Numbered from the stretch's first letter, positions 34,237 through 43,719 are shown. The stretch: 64,000 nucleotides of DNA from JBEVJC01 sp040510375 (GCA_040510375.1 JBEVJC010000025.1:62001-126000), one strand, 5' to 3'. The notes: generated by a model not told the origin, from the sequence alone. Program-made: numbers and translations.

Positions 34237-34620
34237 TTATTTCAACAATCTTAAAAGCTCCTCAAGTGTTAGGTTGTTGTAGTCAGCATCCTGTTCGTTT
34301 AACATGTTAATTTTAATCGTCGTATCCCAATCTTCATTAGTAAAATGGACTGTGTCCCGGTTTTTTATATAGGTAGCGGATGTGATTGGGTAGGGCTTCG
34401 TCTTTAAAATATAACCAGATAAAAGTGATGCGATATATCTATGGTGACCATCGCAGATGCAGTCTTCGGAAACCATAATTTCGCTAAACCGGATACCCAA
34501 TGTCATTTTTTTATATATTCTGTTGATTATTGGAATACATAATGTCTGTTGTGTTGGCCTCAATTGAATAGTATTTGTTGTAATAAATTCAGTAACGCTG
34601 CCTATCGTTATTTTGTCCAA
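34237..34620 (-). CDS. ParB/sulfiredoxin-fold protein of unknown role
   Basis: 127 residues from TTG 34620. The only clear signature is CDGHHRYIASLLSGY at 56-70, which matches the DGHHR phosphate-binding box of ParB/Srx-like domains (nucleotide binding or nuclease activity in the family). The N-terminal IQLRPTQQTL region fits strand 1 of that fold. The rest is unassigned. The TTG start overlaps a -7-like TTATTTTG, so the true start could be elsewhere; the next ATG is at codon 39, just before the motif. It is followed by the HAD gene. Confidence 0.6.
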   Translation of the reverse strand: MDKITIGSVTEFITTNTIQLRPTQQTLCIPIINRIYKKMTLGIRFSEIMVSEDCICDGHHRYIASLLSGYILKTKPYPITSATYIKNRDTVHFTNEDWDTTIKINMLNEQDADYNNLTLEELLRLLK

Positions 34621-34801
34621 AATAAATTTCTTTTCGAATCAAGATAACTTAGATGTCATTATTAGGAATGAGAAAAACAACCGAAAAGCAGCGTAAAATA
34701 AACCAGGTTGATAGGGGAGAAATAGCCCGAATTGCCAATATTTCGTAACTTATAAAACAAACAGAAGTTATTAAAGAAATCAAACCAAGCCTTACACTTC
34801 C

Positions 34802-35590
34802 ATGACCTTCGATTCAATCATACCGATACTTAATTCCTCCGATGTAACGCAGAGTATACGCTACTATACAGAAGTCCTGGGTTTTAAAAGCAGCTGGACC
34901 TGGGGCGAGCCAGTCAGCTTCGGAGGTGTGGATGCAGGAGGGATCCGGATATTTTTTTGTAAGGATGGTCAGGGACAACGAGGCACATGGCTGGCAATAA
35001 ATGTGGACGATGTGGATACTTACAATGCAGAAATTAGTGCAAAGGGAGCGAAGATTCTTAACCCACCTCAAAGTTATGAATGGGGCATGCGTGAAATGCT
35101 CGTTGAGGACCCCGACGGGCATTGTATCAGGTTCGGACAGGGGGTCTCCATTCGTGAAAAAAGTGCACCGGTAATGCCGGATCAGATTGTGATCTCCCCC
35201 CGGATGCCATCAGCTTCTGAATTACAGTCATTGGCCAACGCAGTTGGTTGGGCCGGTTCAAATGAAAAGCCTCCTGCAGGTATTCCGCAAACGGCAGTTG
35301 CGCACACAGTAATAGCTGAAAATAAAACTACCGGCGAAGTAATCGGATGCGCTTTCTTACTGACTGATAACGCAGGGTTTTATTATATAAAGAATGTGAT
35401 TGTCCAACCCTCATGGCAAGGACAACGCATCGGGACAGCGCTTGTAAAACATCTTGACGACTGGTTGAAAGAACATGCACCAACTGATTCAACCGTCGCT
35501 CTTCACACCGGACCAAATCTGGCTCCGTTCTATCGACAGTTTGGTTTCTTTCCTGCCTTCAGTATGCAAAAGAAAATGTTAAGAGACTAA
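34802..35590 (+). CDS. VOC (glyoxalase/bleomycin-resistance) - GNAT acetyltransferase fusion
   Basis: 262 residues with two domains. Residues 1-120 are a VOC fold (SIIPILNSSDVTQSIRYYTEVLGF; VEDPDGHCIRFGQ at 102-113, including the usual metal-binding Glu region). Residues 130-262 are a GNAT domain with IKNVIVQPSWQGQRIGTALVKHL at about 199-221, where QGQRIGT supplies the acetyl-CoA loop, and FYRQFGFFPA near 243-252. Each domain is common; the fusion is not. A role in resistance to, or modification of, a small molecule is inference. It lies between the island and hutH, with no close neighbour. Confidence 0.88.
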   Translation: MTFDSIIPILNSSDVTQSIRYYTEVLGFKSSWTWGEPVSFGGVDAGGIRIFFCKDGQGQRGTWLAINVDDVDTYNAEISAKGAKILNPPQSYEWGMREMLVEDPDGHCIRFGQGVSIREKSAPVMPDQIVISPRMPSASELQSLANAVGWAGSNEKPPAGIPQTAVAHTVIAENKTTGEVIGCAFLLTDNAGFYYIKNVIVQPSWQGQRIGTALVKHLDDWLKEHAPTDSTVALHTGPNLAPFYRQFGFFPAFSMQKKMLRD

Positions 35591-35650
35591 AATTGCAGGC
35601 GTAGTGTTTTACCATCCCTGAAAACCTGAAATAGACCAGACCTTTACTTC

Positions 35651-35680
35651 TTGGCCTTTCCCTCCCATAATCTTAATTTG
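35651..35680 (+). promoter_or_regulatory. hutH promoter (-33 and -7 boxes)
   Basis: TTGG at 35651 and TTAATTTG at 35673-35680 (7 of 8 to consensus) are 19 nt apart. The start codon follows at 35697. Confidence 0.55.
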
Positions 35681-35696
35681 CAGGTTTGAAACAGCC

Positions 35697-37259
35697 ATGA
35701 GTTACATTTTTAATTACGGAATCGACCACCTTACCAGTTCAAAGGCGCTCGCTATCGCCAACGGTAGCCTGAAGGCCCAGCTCTCCCCATCAGCGCGGGA
35801 AAAAATAAATCAATCCGCTCAGCAGGTCCGCGATATCGTTGCCAGCAACCGCACCGTATACGGTGTTAACACCGGCTTTGGAATCCTGGCCGATAAACCC
35901 ATTTCCGAAGCCGATACCGCCACCCTTCAATACAAGATCCTCCAGAGCCATAGTGTGGGAGTGGGAAATCCAATTCCCAATGAGATCGCCAAACTGATGC
36001 TGATCACCAAACTGCATGCCCTGGCACAGGGTTATTCAGGAGTGCAGCTTTCCACACTCGAACGGATACTCTGGCATATTGAACAGGATATAATCCCCGT
36101 TGTCCCCGAAAAAGGAAGCGTCGGCGCTTCAGGAGATCTTGCCCCGCTGGCGCATTTGTTCCTGCCGCTGATCGGACTGGGTACCTGCTCCTATAAAAAC
36201 GAAATAAAAAGTACCGCACAGGTTTTTGCAGATACTGGTATGGAACCGGTCCGGCTTGGACCAAAAGAAGGTCTTGCCCTGATCAATGGTACACAGTTCA
36301 TACTTGCATACGCTGTTAAAGCGGTTGAACGGTTCCATAACTGTCTCGAGGCGGCTGATATCATCGGCGCCATGACACTTGAATCACTTACCGGTACCAA
36401 TGCACCTTTTGATGAACGATTGCATGTACTAAGACCCTACGCGGGTAATAAACTTGTAGCACAGCGACTGCGCCTGCTGCTTCGCGATTCAGCGATCATG
36501 AAGAGTCATGTTGACTGTGGCCGGGTGCAGGATCCCTACAGCCTTCGTTGCATGCCGCAAGTGCATGGAGCATCACGTAACGCATGGTTACACCTGAAGG
36601 AACTGGTAGAGACCGAATTAAATTCAGTTACCGATAACCCGATAATCTTTTCCAGCACTGATACAATCAGCGGTGGAAATTTCCACGGGCAACCACTGGC
36701 TCTTCCACTTGATTACGCCTGCTTTGCCGCAGCCGAGATCGGGAATATCGCCGACCGGCGCTGTTATCTTTTACTGGAGGGCAAATGGGGCTTACCAATG
36801 TTACTGATGAGTGATGTGGGACTGAACAGCGGTTTTATGATTCCCCAATACACCACCGCCGCACTGGTTACGGAAAACAAAACCCTTTGTTTCCCGGCAA
36901 GTGCCGATAGTATACCTACTTCACTTGGCCAGGAAGACCATGTAAGTATGGGTAGTATCAGTGCCCGTAAACTTAACCAGGTGCTGGACAACCTTGAATA
37001 TATCCAGGCCATCGAACTGCTGTCCGCCTGCCAGGCTATCGAGTTCAGGAGGCCTTACAAAAGCAGCGAGATACTGGAAGCAGCGCATGAATTCGTGCGG
37101 AATAAAGTTGGCTTCGCCGAAGAGGACCGGATTTTTGCAGATGATATAAATAATGTGGCCACCATGATCAAGGATTTTTCATTCGTGAAAAATGTTAATG
37201 ATTTTTGTGCGGGAACTCATCTAAATATCAATAAAGGATACGAACAATTTGATTACTGA
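35697..37259 (+). CDS. hutH: Histidine ammonia-lyase
   Basis: 520 residues. The MIO prosthetic group precursor Ala-Ser-Gly is at 144-146 in GSVGASGDLAPLAH, and YGVNTGFG at 55-62 carries the catalytic Tyr. The enzyme removes ammonia from L-histidine to give urocanate, the first step of the Hut pathway. It is followed 33 nt later by hutU; hutI, ftcD and hutG are 14-21 kb away. A promoter is visible just upstream. Confidence 0.96.
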   Translation: MSYIFNYGIDHLTSSKALAIANGSLKAQLSPSAREKINQSAQQVRDIVASNRTVYGVNTGFGILADKPISEADTATLQYKILQSHSVGVGNPIPNEIAKLMLITKLHALAQGYSGVQLSTLERILWHIEQDIIPVVPEKGSVGASGDLAPLAHLFLPLIGLGTCSYKNEIKSTAQVFADTGMEPVRLGPKEGLALINGTQFILAYAVKAVERFHNCLEAADIIGAMTLESLTGTNAPFDERLHVLRPYAGNKLVAQRLRLLLRDSAIMKSHVDCGRVQDPYSLRCMPQVHGASRNAWLHLKELVETELNSVTDNPIIFSSTDTISGGNFHGQPLALPLDYACFAAAEIGNIADRRCYLLLEGKWGLPMLLMSDVGLNSGFMIPQYTTAALVTENKTLCFPASADSIPTSLGQEDHVSMGSISARKLNQVLDNLEYIQAIELLSACQAIEFRRPYKSSEILEAAHEFVRNKVGFAEEDRIFADDINNVATMIKDFSFVKNVNDFCAGTHLNINKGYEQFDY

Positions 37260-37292
37260 TTGTTTCAAATAACACACCATAAAACGATAAGC

Positions 37293-38951
37293 ATGTACGA
37301 TCCGAAAAAATATAAAACCCCGACCGGCAATACACTTCACTGCAAAGGGTGGATCCAGGAAGCGGCTTATCGTATGCTGCTGAATAACCTCGATCCGGAA
37401 GTGGCGGAACGTCCGGAAGATCTGATCGTATATGGTGGCAGGGGAAAGGCAGCCAGGAATTTCGAATCACTCGACAAAATCCTCAAGTCTCTTAGAATAT
37501 TGGAGAACGATGAAACCTTATTGGTACAATCGGGCAAACCTGTTGGCATTTTAAAAACACATTCCGACGCTCCACGTGTACTGATCAGCAATTCGCAACT
37601 GGTGCCGAAATGGGCAACCTGGGATCACTTCGCTGAACTGGAGAAAAAAGGCCTGATGATGTATGGCCAGATGACCGCCGGCTCCTGGATCTATATTGGA
37701 TCACAGGGAATCGTGCAGGGAACCTATGAAACCTATGGCGCCGCAGCCAACAAACATTTTGGTGGTACATTAAAAGGCACATTAAATGTAACGGCCGGAC
37801 TTGGTGGAATGGGTGGCGCCCAACCCCTGGCGATTACCATGAATGAAGGCGTTGCATTGATTGCAGAAGTAGAGGAATGGCGGATTGATAAACGCATCCT
37901 TACAAAATATCTCGATCTTAAAATCACTGATATTGATCAGGCGATCGACCGTGCTGTTGAAGCAAAAGAAAGCGGGGAAACTATTTCTATCGGTGTTCAT
38001 TGTAATGCAGTTCACCTGCTGGAACGACTGGTTGAACGTAATATCATTCCCGATACACTGACCGACCAGACCTCCGCGCATGATCCGCTGATTGGCTACT
38101 GGCCGCATGAATTAAGTGAACAACAGGCACGCGAAATGCGGGAAACAAATCCGGATGAATTCCTTGCCCTCGCATATAATTCCATGGTGAAACATGTGTT
38201 ACTCATGCTCGAACTGCAACGCAAGGGTGCCATTACTTTTGATTATGGAAATAATATCCGTGCCCGCGCACAGGAAAAGGGAGTGACAAATGCCTTTGAT
38301 ATTCCCGGCTTCGTACCGGAATATATCCGGCCATTATTCTGTGAGGGAAAAGGTCCCTTCCGATGGGCAGCGCTTAGTGGTGACCCGGCCGATATATCTG
38401 TTACTGATGAAGTGATACGGAAATTATTCCCCGATAACAAGGGACTTCAACGCTGGCTGAAACTGGCTAAAGAAAAAATCGCCTTCCAGGGATTACCGGC
38501 GCGTATCTGCTGGCTTGGACAAGGTGAACGGGAGAAAGCAGGAAAGGCTTTTAACGACCTGGTACGTGATGGAAAATTAAAGGCTCCGATCGTGATCGGA
38601 CGCGATCACCTGGACACGGGCTCAGTTGCTTCCCCCAACCGGGAAACAGAAGCAATGCTTGATGGCAGTGATGCAGTGGCCGATTGGCCCATCCTGAACG
38701 CACTCTTAAATACTGCAGGTGGTGCCAGTTGGGTAAGCCTTCACCACGGTGGCGGAGTGGGAATGGGTTACAGCATCCACGCAGGAATGGTGATTGTTGC
38801 AGATGGAACACCTGCTGCAGAGCTGCGACTGGCAAGGGTTCTACGTAACGATCCCGGAATCGGTGTAATCAGGCATGCCGATGCAGGTTACCAGCTTGCA
38901 AAAGACACGGCTATCAAGTTTGGCCTGGATCTCGACTCAAAACTCCCTTAA
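37293..38951 (+). CDS. hutU: Urocanate hydratase
   Basis: 552 residues from ATG 37293 (MYDPKKYKTPTG); an 11-codon upstream extension has no support. The NAD+ site GLGGMGGAQPL is near 169-179, and the conserved cysteine segment ARICWLGQGER lies near 403-413. The enzyme converts urocanate to imidazolonepropionate. It forms an operon with hutH and converges on the OmpA/PD40 gene with 14 bp between stops. Confidence 0.95.
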   Translation: MYDPKKYKTPTGNTLHCKGWIQEAAYRMLLNNLDPEVAERPEDLIVYGGRGKAARNFESLDKILKSLRILENDETLLVQSGKPVGILKTHSDAPRVLISNSQLVPKWATWDHFAELEKKGLMMYGQMTAGSWIYIGSQGIVQGTYETYGAAANKHFGGTLKGTLNVTAGLGGMGGAQPLAITMNEGVALIAEVEEWRIDKRILTKYLDLKITDIDQAIDRAVEAKESGETISIGVHCNAVHLLERLVERNIIPDTLTDQTSAHDPLIGYWPHELSEQQAREMRETNPDEFLALAYNSMVKHVLLMLELQRKGAITFDYGNNIRARAQEKGVTNAFDIPGFVPEYIRPLFCEGKGPFRWAALSGDPADISVTDEVIRKLFPDNKGLQRWLKLAKEKIAFQGLPARICWLGQGEREKAGKAFNDLVRDGKLKAPIVIGRDHLDTGSVASPNRETEAMLDGSDAVADWPILNALLNTAGGASWVSLHHGGGVGMGYSIHAGMVIVADGTPAAELRLARVLRNDPGIGVIRHADAGYQLAKDTAIKFGLDLDSKLP

Positions 38952-38965
38952 TAGCAGGCCGATTA

Positions 38966-40564
38966 TTAATTCTTCAGGATCGTAAACTCAACCCTTCTGT
39001 TTAACTGACGGTTTTCATCCGTATCATTTTCAACCACCGGTTTTGTTTCACCAAAACCCTTTGATGAAATCCTTGCCGGATCAATTCCTTTCGAAAGGAT
39101 ATAATCCATTACTGATCTTGCCCGCTCATCACTGAGTTTAAAGTTGTATTCATCTGATCCCTTACTATCCGTATGTGCACTGACTTCAATAATGATGGCC
39201 GGATTTTCTTTCAGGAGTTTGGCAACGCGGTCGAGCTCAAGATGCGATTCCGCCCTCAGGTCCCATTTGTCAAAATCAAAGAATACATTATTTAACCTTA
39301 CCACCTGGCCGATCTCAATCGGCACCAGGTACAGGTCCTTGTGAATCTCTTTATGACCTGCTTTAATAAGTGAATCGAGATTCAGGTTTTCTGATTGCGC
39401 AAAAAATTTATCTGCCGTTGCCCGGATACTGTAATTTTTATCATACGGCAATACGATTTTGAACGAACCATCAGACGCATTGGACAGGGCATTCCCCGCT
39501 TCCACACCATCCGGTAAGGTTTCATACACCAGTGATGCACCAATAGGATCCTGGGTTTTTGCATTGTATACATTACCCGTTACCATCACGATCGGATTTG
39601 GTTTTTCCTTCTCCAGTAACTTGACGCGTACAATATCACTTTCTCCAAACTCTCCCAGATTGGTGGTCAGGTAAGCATATTCACCTCCAGCATCCAATGT
39701 AAAAAAAGCATCCCAGTCGGGTGTATTAATCGGCTCACCAAGGTTCACCGGTTCCGACCATTTTTGCCAGCTATCATCCAACCGTTTTGACATCCAGATA
39801 TCATTGTCACCAAACCCGCCGGGCCGGTCACTACTGAAATATAATGTCTCGCCATCTGATGCGAGATAAGGGGTCAGTTCATTATATTTTGGGAGATTGA
39901 TCTTTTTACCAAGGCTTTTTGGTTCGCTCCAGAATTCGCCGCCCTCACGGAAACATACATAGATATCATTGTTGTATCCACCTTTCTCCTCACTCATGTA
40001 CAACAATAAAGTCTGACCGTCATGCGCCATGGTAGCGCCTGTCTGGCGACCGCAATCGTACTTTAAATAGTTTTTTATTTTCAGCATCTCCGGTTTACTC
40101 CAGTTGCCATTCTTTAACCGCGTGCACATGCTCACTCCATTGCCCACATAGTCGCCTTCGATAAAGGCATTACGGATCAGGATCCGGTTATTATCAGGCG
40201 AGATCCAGTAAACTGCATTATAGTGGTAGGTATTTAATGGGAACGGCAGGTGCATTGCCTCTCCCCATTTACCAAAACTATCACGCTCCGCATACCAGAT
40301 ATCCTGCGAGTTGCGGATGGATTTGTATTTGGTGTTCATCGGATGATCCTCACAGATGAAGAAGAGAAGGTTGCCGTCGGCCGAAACGGTTGGCCGGAGT
40401 TCTGCGAACTCGGTGTTGATCATCGCTCCCAGGTTCTCGATCTTCACGATTGTTTCGGGTTTGATGATCCGCTCTGTCTGTTCAACAAGGGAATCAGTAG
40501 CAGGTTGGGCCAGCAGGGATGTAGTGCATACCAATAACAGGGCGGAAGTGATAAGTTTTTTCAC
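38966..40564 (-). CDS. PD40 propeller - OmpA domain outer membrane protein
   Basis: 532 residues from GTG 40564, which starts a signal peptide (KKLITSALLLVCTTSLLAQ). The annotated frame is open to 40648 but that part overlaps the ThuA gene and lies upstream of a -7-like TATTTTG (40589-40583). A PD40/WD40-like propeller fills about 60-310 (repeats such as LYFSSDRPGGFGDNDIWMS and YLTTNLGEFGESDIVRV), then a carboxypeptidase-like beta domain (about 330-390) and a C-terminal OmpA peptidoglycan-binding domain (FDFDKWDLRAES, AHTDSKGSDEYNFKLSDERA, NRRVEFTI). Proteins of this layout anchor the outer membrane to the wall and are frequent near T9SS genes. Confidence 0.9.
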   Translation of the reverse strand: MKKLITSALLLVCTTSLLAQPATDSLVEQTERIIKPETIVKIENLGAMINTEFAELRPTVSADGNLLFFICEDHPMNTKYKSIRNSQDIWYAERDSFGKWGEAMHLPFPLNTYHYNAVYWISPDNNRILIRNAFIEGDYVGNGVSMCTRLKNGNWSKPEMLKIKNYLKYDCGRQTGATMAHDGQTLLLYMSEEKGGYNNDIYVCFREGGEFWSEPKSLGKKINLPKYNELTPYLASDGETLYFSSDRPGGFGDNDIWMSKRLDDSWQKWSEPVNLGEPINTPDWDAFFTLDAGGEYAYLTTNLGEFGESDIVRVKLLEKEKPNPIVMVTGNVYNAKTQDPIGASLVYETLPDGVEAGNALSNASDGSFKIVLPYDKNYSIRATADKFFAQSENLNLDSLIKAGHKEIHKDLYLVPIEIGQVVRLNNVFFDFDKWDLRAESHLELDRVAKLLKENPAIIIEVSAHTDSKGSDEYNFKLSDERARSVMDYILSKGIDPARISSKGFGETKPVVENDTDENRQLNRRVEFTILKN

Positions 40565-40610
40565 AGTAACAGGATTTCCGGCCCAAAATAGAAAACAATT
40601 CTGGAATTTT

Positions 40611-41465
40611 CTAGTGCCCCGAGTGTCTTCCTGCACCTTTCTGGCCAATACTCAGCAATGCCTGAAGGATCAGCCGCGACTGGGCTTCGTTTGCGAACGT
40701 ATAGGAAAGGGTTTTATTGGTCCCGCCTTCGTAATCAATATCGTTATGCCCCATGTTGAAATAGATCATATTGTACTTCGTATTTCTCCATACAACAGGA
40801 TAGTATCCGGAAGTCCAGATCTCCCATTTTTTCGGACCTGTACCCAATGGAAAGCTGCTGGTATCAATACTTGCAAGGATCCTGATTGATTTGTTTTTCC
40901 GCAGGTCCAGCTCCCAGCGATACCATTCATTTGGTGCCGACGAAATACGCGAAGGCAGGCTGTCGGGCCCAAACGGATTGCGGTCTTCGATTTTCAATAC
41001 AGCAGCAGTGGGTCGCCAGGTATTGGATACATAACTTCCCGAGCCAAGAAACTCACGATGGTACCAGTCCCAGTCCTGCGGAAAATCAGAAGGAGTCAGC
41101 GCAAATGCTGCGAAATGAAATCCCATCCAGCCTCCGCCTGCCTCTATATAATGCCGGAACGCCAGGCGCTGCGTTTCCTTCTCCGGTCGGGCATCCGGAA
41201 ATAATACTACATCGTACTTCGCCAGGAAGGAATCGTTCAGGTTGTCCCAGTTGGTAGTAGTATCATAAACAAAAGAAAACAATTCCGCCTGCCGGCGAAA
41301 CCAGGCATTCCCTTCTTTCATAAAACTGATATGCGCTTCATCATGTTCGCCTTTTATAAACGCTACAGCACGGAATATTTTGGGTGATTGCTGTGCCGAT
41401 GCGCCGGTATACACGGCGAGGCAAAAACAAACAGGGATTAAATAGCAGGCAATTAGTTGTTTCAT
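40611..41465 (-). CDS. Exported ThuA-like domain protein
   Basis: 284 residues with a signal peptide (MKQLIACYLIPVCFCLAVYTGASAQ). The ThuA/GATase-like fold is seen from FRAVAFIKGEHDEAHISFMKEGN near 31-53, KYDVVLFPDA near 83-92, YIEAGGGWMGFHFAA near 106-120 and GYYPVVWRNTKYNMIYFNMGHNDIDYE near 219-245. ThuA proteins are linked to trehalose or other sugar use; biochemical proof is thin. It precedes the OmpA/PD40 gene on the same strand. Confidence 0.87.
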   Translation of the reverse strand: MKQLIACYLIPVCFCLAVYTGASAQQSPKIFRAVAFIKGEHDEAHISFMKEGNAWFRRQAELFSFVYDTTTNWDNLNDSFLAKYDVVLFPDARPEKETQRLAFRHYIEAGGGWMGFHFAAFALTPSDFPQDWDWYHREFLGSGSYVSNTWRPTAAVLKIEDRNPFGPDSLPSRISSAPNEWYRWELDLRKNKSIRILASIDTSSFPLGTGPKKWEIWTSGYYPVVWRNTKYNMIYFNMGHNDIDYEGGTNKTLSYTFANEAQSRLILQALLSIGQKGAGRHSGH

Positions 41466-41500
41466 CTCGCTAAATTTAATAATTTATTGGAATAAAAAAC

Positions 41501-42085
41501 ATGCATATGAAGGATCGGATTAAAATAATCAGCAAGGAATTATTATCGGGCAACTGGTTTAAACTCTGGAAATACAATTATGAAATCAAACAGGCAAACG
41601 GCAAATGGGAAAACCAGCAGCGTGAAGCCTATGACCGGGGCAACGGAGCGGCGATTCTTCTTTACAACAGGGAAAAAGAAACGGTAATCCTGACCAGGCA
41701 GTTCCGGATGCCCACCTATGTTAATGGTAACTCAGAAGGATATCTTATTGAAGTTTGTGCGGGATTGCTGGACAAAGACAATCCGGAGGAAGAGATCAGG
41801 CGCGAGACCGAAGAAGAAACCGGATACCGCATTGGTAAAGCAGAGAAGGTGCTCGAGGCATATATGTCGCCCGGTTCAGTCACCGAAATCCTTTACCTTT
41901 TTGTGGCGGCATATAATGATTCAATGAAAATAAACGAAGGGGGCGGACTAGTTTCCGAACAGGAGAATATTGAAGTACTTGAAATTCCGTTCAGTCATGC
42001 TTTTGAGATGATAACTGACGGCAGGATCCGCGACGCAAAAACGATCATGCTGCTACAGTATGCGAAACTTAATGGACTTGTTTAA
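41501..42085 (+). CDS. nudK: NudK-like Nudix hydrolase (GDP-mannose type)
   Basis: 194 residues from ATG 41501 (an in-frame ATG at 41507 is also possible). The Nudix box is AGLLDKDNPEEEIRRETEEETGY near 87-109, with the same relaxed start seen in E. coli NudK, whose substrate is GDP-mannose. RQFRMPTYVNGNSEGYLIEVCAGLL and EAYMSPGSVTEILYLFVA are also NudK-like. It hydrolyses a sugar nucleotide to a sugar phosphate and a nucleoside monophosphate. It diverges from the ThuA gene with 35 bp between start codons. Confidence 0.85.
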   Translation: MHMKDRIKIISKELLSGNWFKLWKYNYEIKQANGKWENQQREAYDRGNGAAILLYNREKETVILTRQFRMPTYVNGNSEGYLIEVCAGLLDKDNPEEEIRRETEEETGYRIGKAEKVLEAYMSPGSVTEILYLFVAAYNDSMKINEGGGLVSEQENIEVLEIPFSHAFEMITDGRIRDAKTIMLLQYAKLNGLV

Positions 42086-42228
42086 TAACTTAGGTTATCA
42101 GGGAGCAGGGAAGGCCACGACCGTATTCCAGGTTATTCCTTCGGGTACCCGGACCTGATCAGTCAGGCTGCACAGGTAATGGACTTCGCCAAAAACAGTA
42201 CTTTCGCGGCTCAACTGAAATAAACGAT

Positions 42229-42810
42229 ATGAAGACTGAAGAAATCGTCCGTCAGAGGAGTGGAGATAAATGTGAATTATGCCAGGCATCAACCGGTCTG
42301 TCCCTGTATGAAGTACAGCCGCAGCCGCGTACTACCGAAGATAATTCGATCATGATCTGTGAAACCTGTCTTTCGCAAATTGAACGTAAGGCTGAGATAA
42401 ACAGCACACACTGGTCGGTGCTGTCTGATACAATGTGGAGCGAGGTCCCGGGCATCCAGGTACTGTCTTGGCGGATGCTGAGCCGCCTGCGGAACGAAAG
42501 CTGGGCATCCGACCTGCTCGATATGATGTATCTCGACGACGACCGCCTGGCCTGGGCGAAATCAACAGGCGATCACGATAATGACGCAACGGTGGAATTA
42601 CACAGGGATGCAAATGGAAATCAGCTTCATTCGGGTGATACCATTATCCTTACCAGGTCACTGGATGTGAAAGGCAGCAGCCTTAACGCAAAAATGGGTA
42701 CCGTGGTGAAGAATATCCGCCTCGTGGAGGACAATACTGAACAGATCGAAGGGAGGATCGAAGGACAAGTGATTGTTATCCTTACAAAATATGTTCGGAA
42801 ACAATCCTGA
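42229..42810 (+). CDS. PhnA domain protein
   Basis: 193 residues. The N-terminus has a zinc-ribbon with CELC (Cys15, Cys18) and CETC (Cys44, Cys47); the C-terminal PhnA domain is recognisable from RDANGNQLHSGDTIILTRSLDVKGSS near 124-149. PhnA proteins are named after the E. coli phn locus, but a role in phosphonate use is not established for them. A -7-like TACTTTCG lies at 42199-42206. The SDR gene follows on the same strand. Confidence 0.88.
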   Translation: MKTEEIVRQRSGDKCELCQASTGLSLYEVQPQPRTTEDNSIMICETCLSQIERKAEINSTHWSVLSDTMWSEVPGIQVLSWRMLSRLRNESWASDLLDMMYLDDDRLAWAKSTGDHDNDATVELHRDANGNQLHSGDTIILTRSLDVKGSSLNAKMGTVVKNIRLVEDNTEQIEGRIEGQVIVILTKYVRKQS

Positions 42811-42858
42811 TCCGGAACAATCATGCCTTGTTACTTGTTATTCTTAAAATCTTCAGAC

Positions 42859-43698
42859 ATGAGCAAGGTATGGTTTATAACAGGGTGCAGCACCGGATTC
42901 GGCAGGGAACTGGCCATCCAGGCGCTTGAACTTGGCGACCAGGTGGCAGTGACCGCCCGTAATCCTGATGACATCAGTGATATAATAGAAAAATTCCCCG
43001 GCAACTCAATACCCATTAAGCTGGATGTGACAAAACCCGAACAGGTGAAAGCCGCAGTGGCTCAGGCGTACAGCCATTTCGGGCGCATTGATGTATTGGT
43101 AAACAATGCGGGCATCGGATACTTTGGTGCAATAGAGGAAAGTGAAGAGGATGAAGTCCGCCGCATGTTCGAAATTAATTTTTTTGGCCTGGCATCCGTT
43201 ACAAAGGAAGTGTTGCCCATCATGCGCAAACAAAGGAGTGGCCATATTGTAAATATTTCTTCCATCGGCGGACTGGTTGCCTTCCCCGCTGTTGGCTTTT
43301 ATAATGCAACCAAGTTTGCAGTGACCGGTTATTCCGAGGCATTGGCAAAGGAAACAGCCCCGCTTGGGATCAGGGTGACCGTTGTGGCACCAAGTGGCTT
43401 CCGGACTGATTGGGCCGGACGTTCCGCCAACAACAGCAAAATAATAATTGATGATTACGCAGCAACAGCGCATCAGAATAAAGACACCATCCGGGGTTAC
43501 AGCGGCAGCCAGCCAGGTGATCCTGTGCGTGCTGTTAAAGCAATTATAAAAGCGGTCAATTCACCGGAACCCCCGCTTCGGCTGCTACTCGGTGTTGCGG
43601 CACTAAAGGGTGCAAGGAATAAACTGGCCGAACAACAGAAAGATTTTGATACCTGGGAAGAAACCACAGTTGGTGCCGACTTTCCAAAGGAATCCTGA
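42859..43698 (+). CDS. Short-chain dehydrogenase/reductase
   Basis: 279 residues from ATG 42859 (MSKVWFITGCSTGFGRE); a 12-codon extension to 42823 begins with a hydrophobic run unlike SDRs. The nucleotide loop TGCSTGFG is at 8-15, NNAG near 86-89, and the catalytic Tyr/Lys pair is in YNATK (Tyr154, Lys158 approximately), with Ser in NISSIGG. It is a classical NAD(P)-dependent oxidoreductase with unknown substrate. It probably shares a transcript with the PhnA gene. Confidence 0.9.
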   Translation: MSKVWFITGCSTGFGRELAIQALELGDQVAVTARNPDDISDIIEKFPGNSIPIKLDVTKPEQVKAAVAQAYSHFGRIDVLVNNAGIGYFGAIEESEEDEVRRMFEINFFGLASVTKEVLPIMRKQRSGHIVNISSIGGLVAFPAVGFYNATKFAVTGYSEALAKETAPLGIRVTVVAPSGFRTDWAGRSANNSKIIIDDYAATAHQNKDTIRGYSGSQPGDPVRAVKAIIKAVNSPEPPLRLLLGVAALKGARNKLAEQQKDFDTWEETTVGADFPKES

Positions 43699-43711
43699 CC
43701 CAAATGTTACG

Positions 43712-43719
43712 TACTTTTG
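43712..43719 (+). promoter_or_regulatory. -7 promoter box next to the DbpA-like start codon
   Basis: TACTTTTG is a full match to TAnnTTTG, 4 nt before ATG 43724, so the transcript would be leaderless or nearly so. No proper -33 box is seen. Confidence 0.4.
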
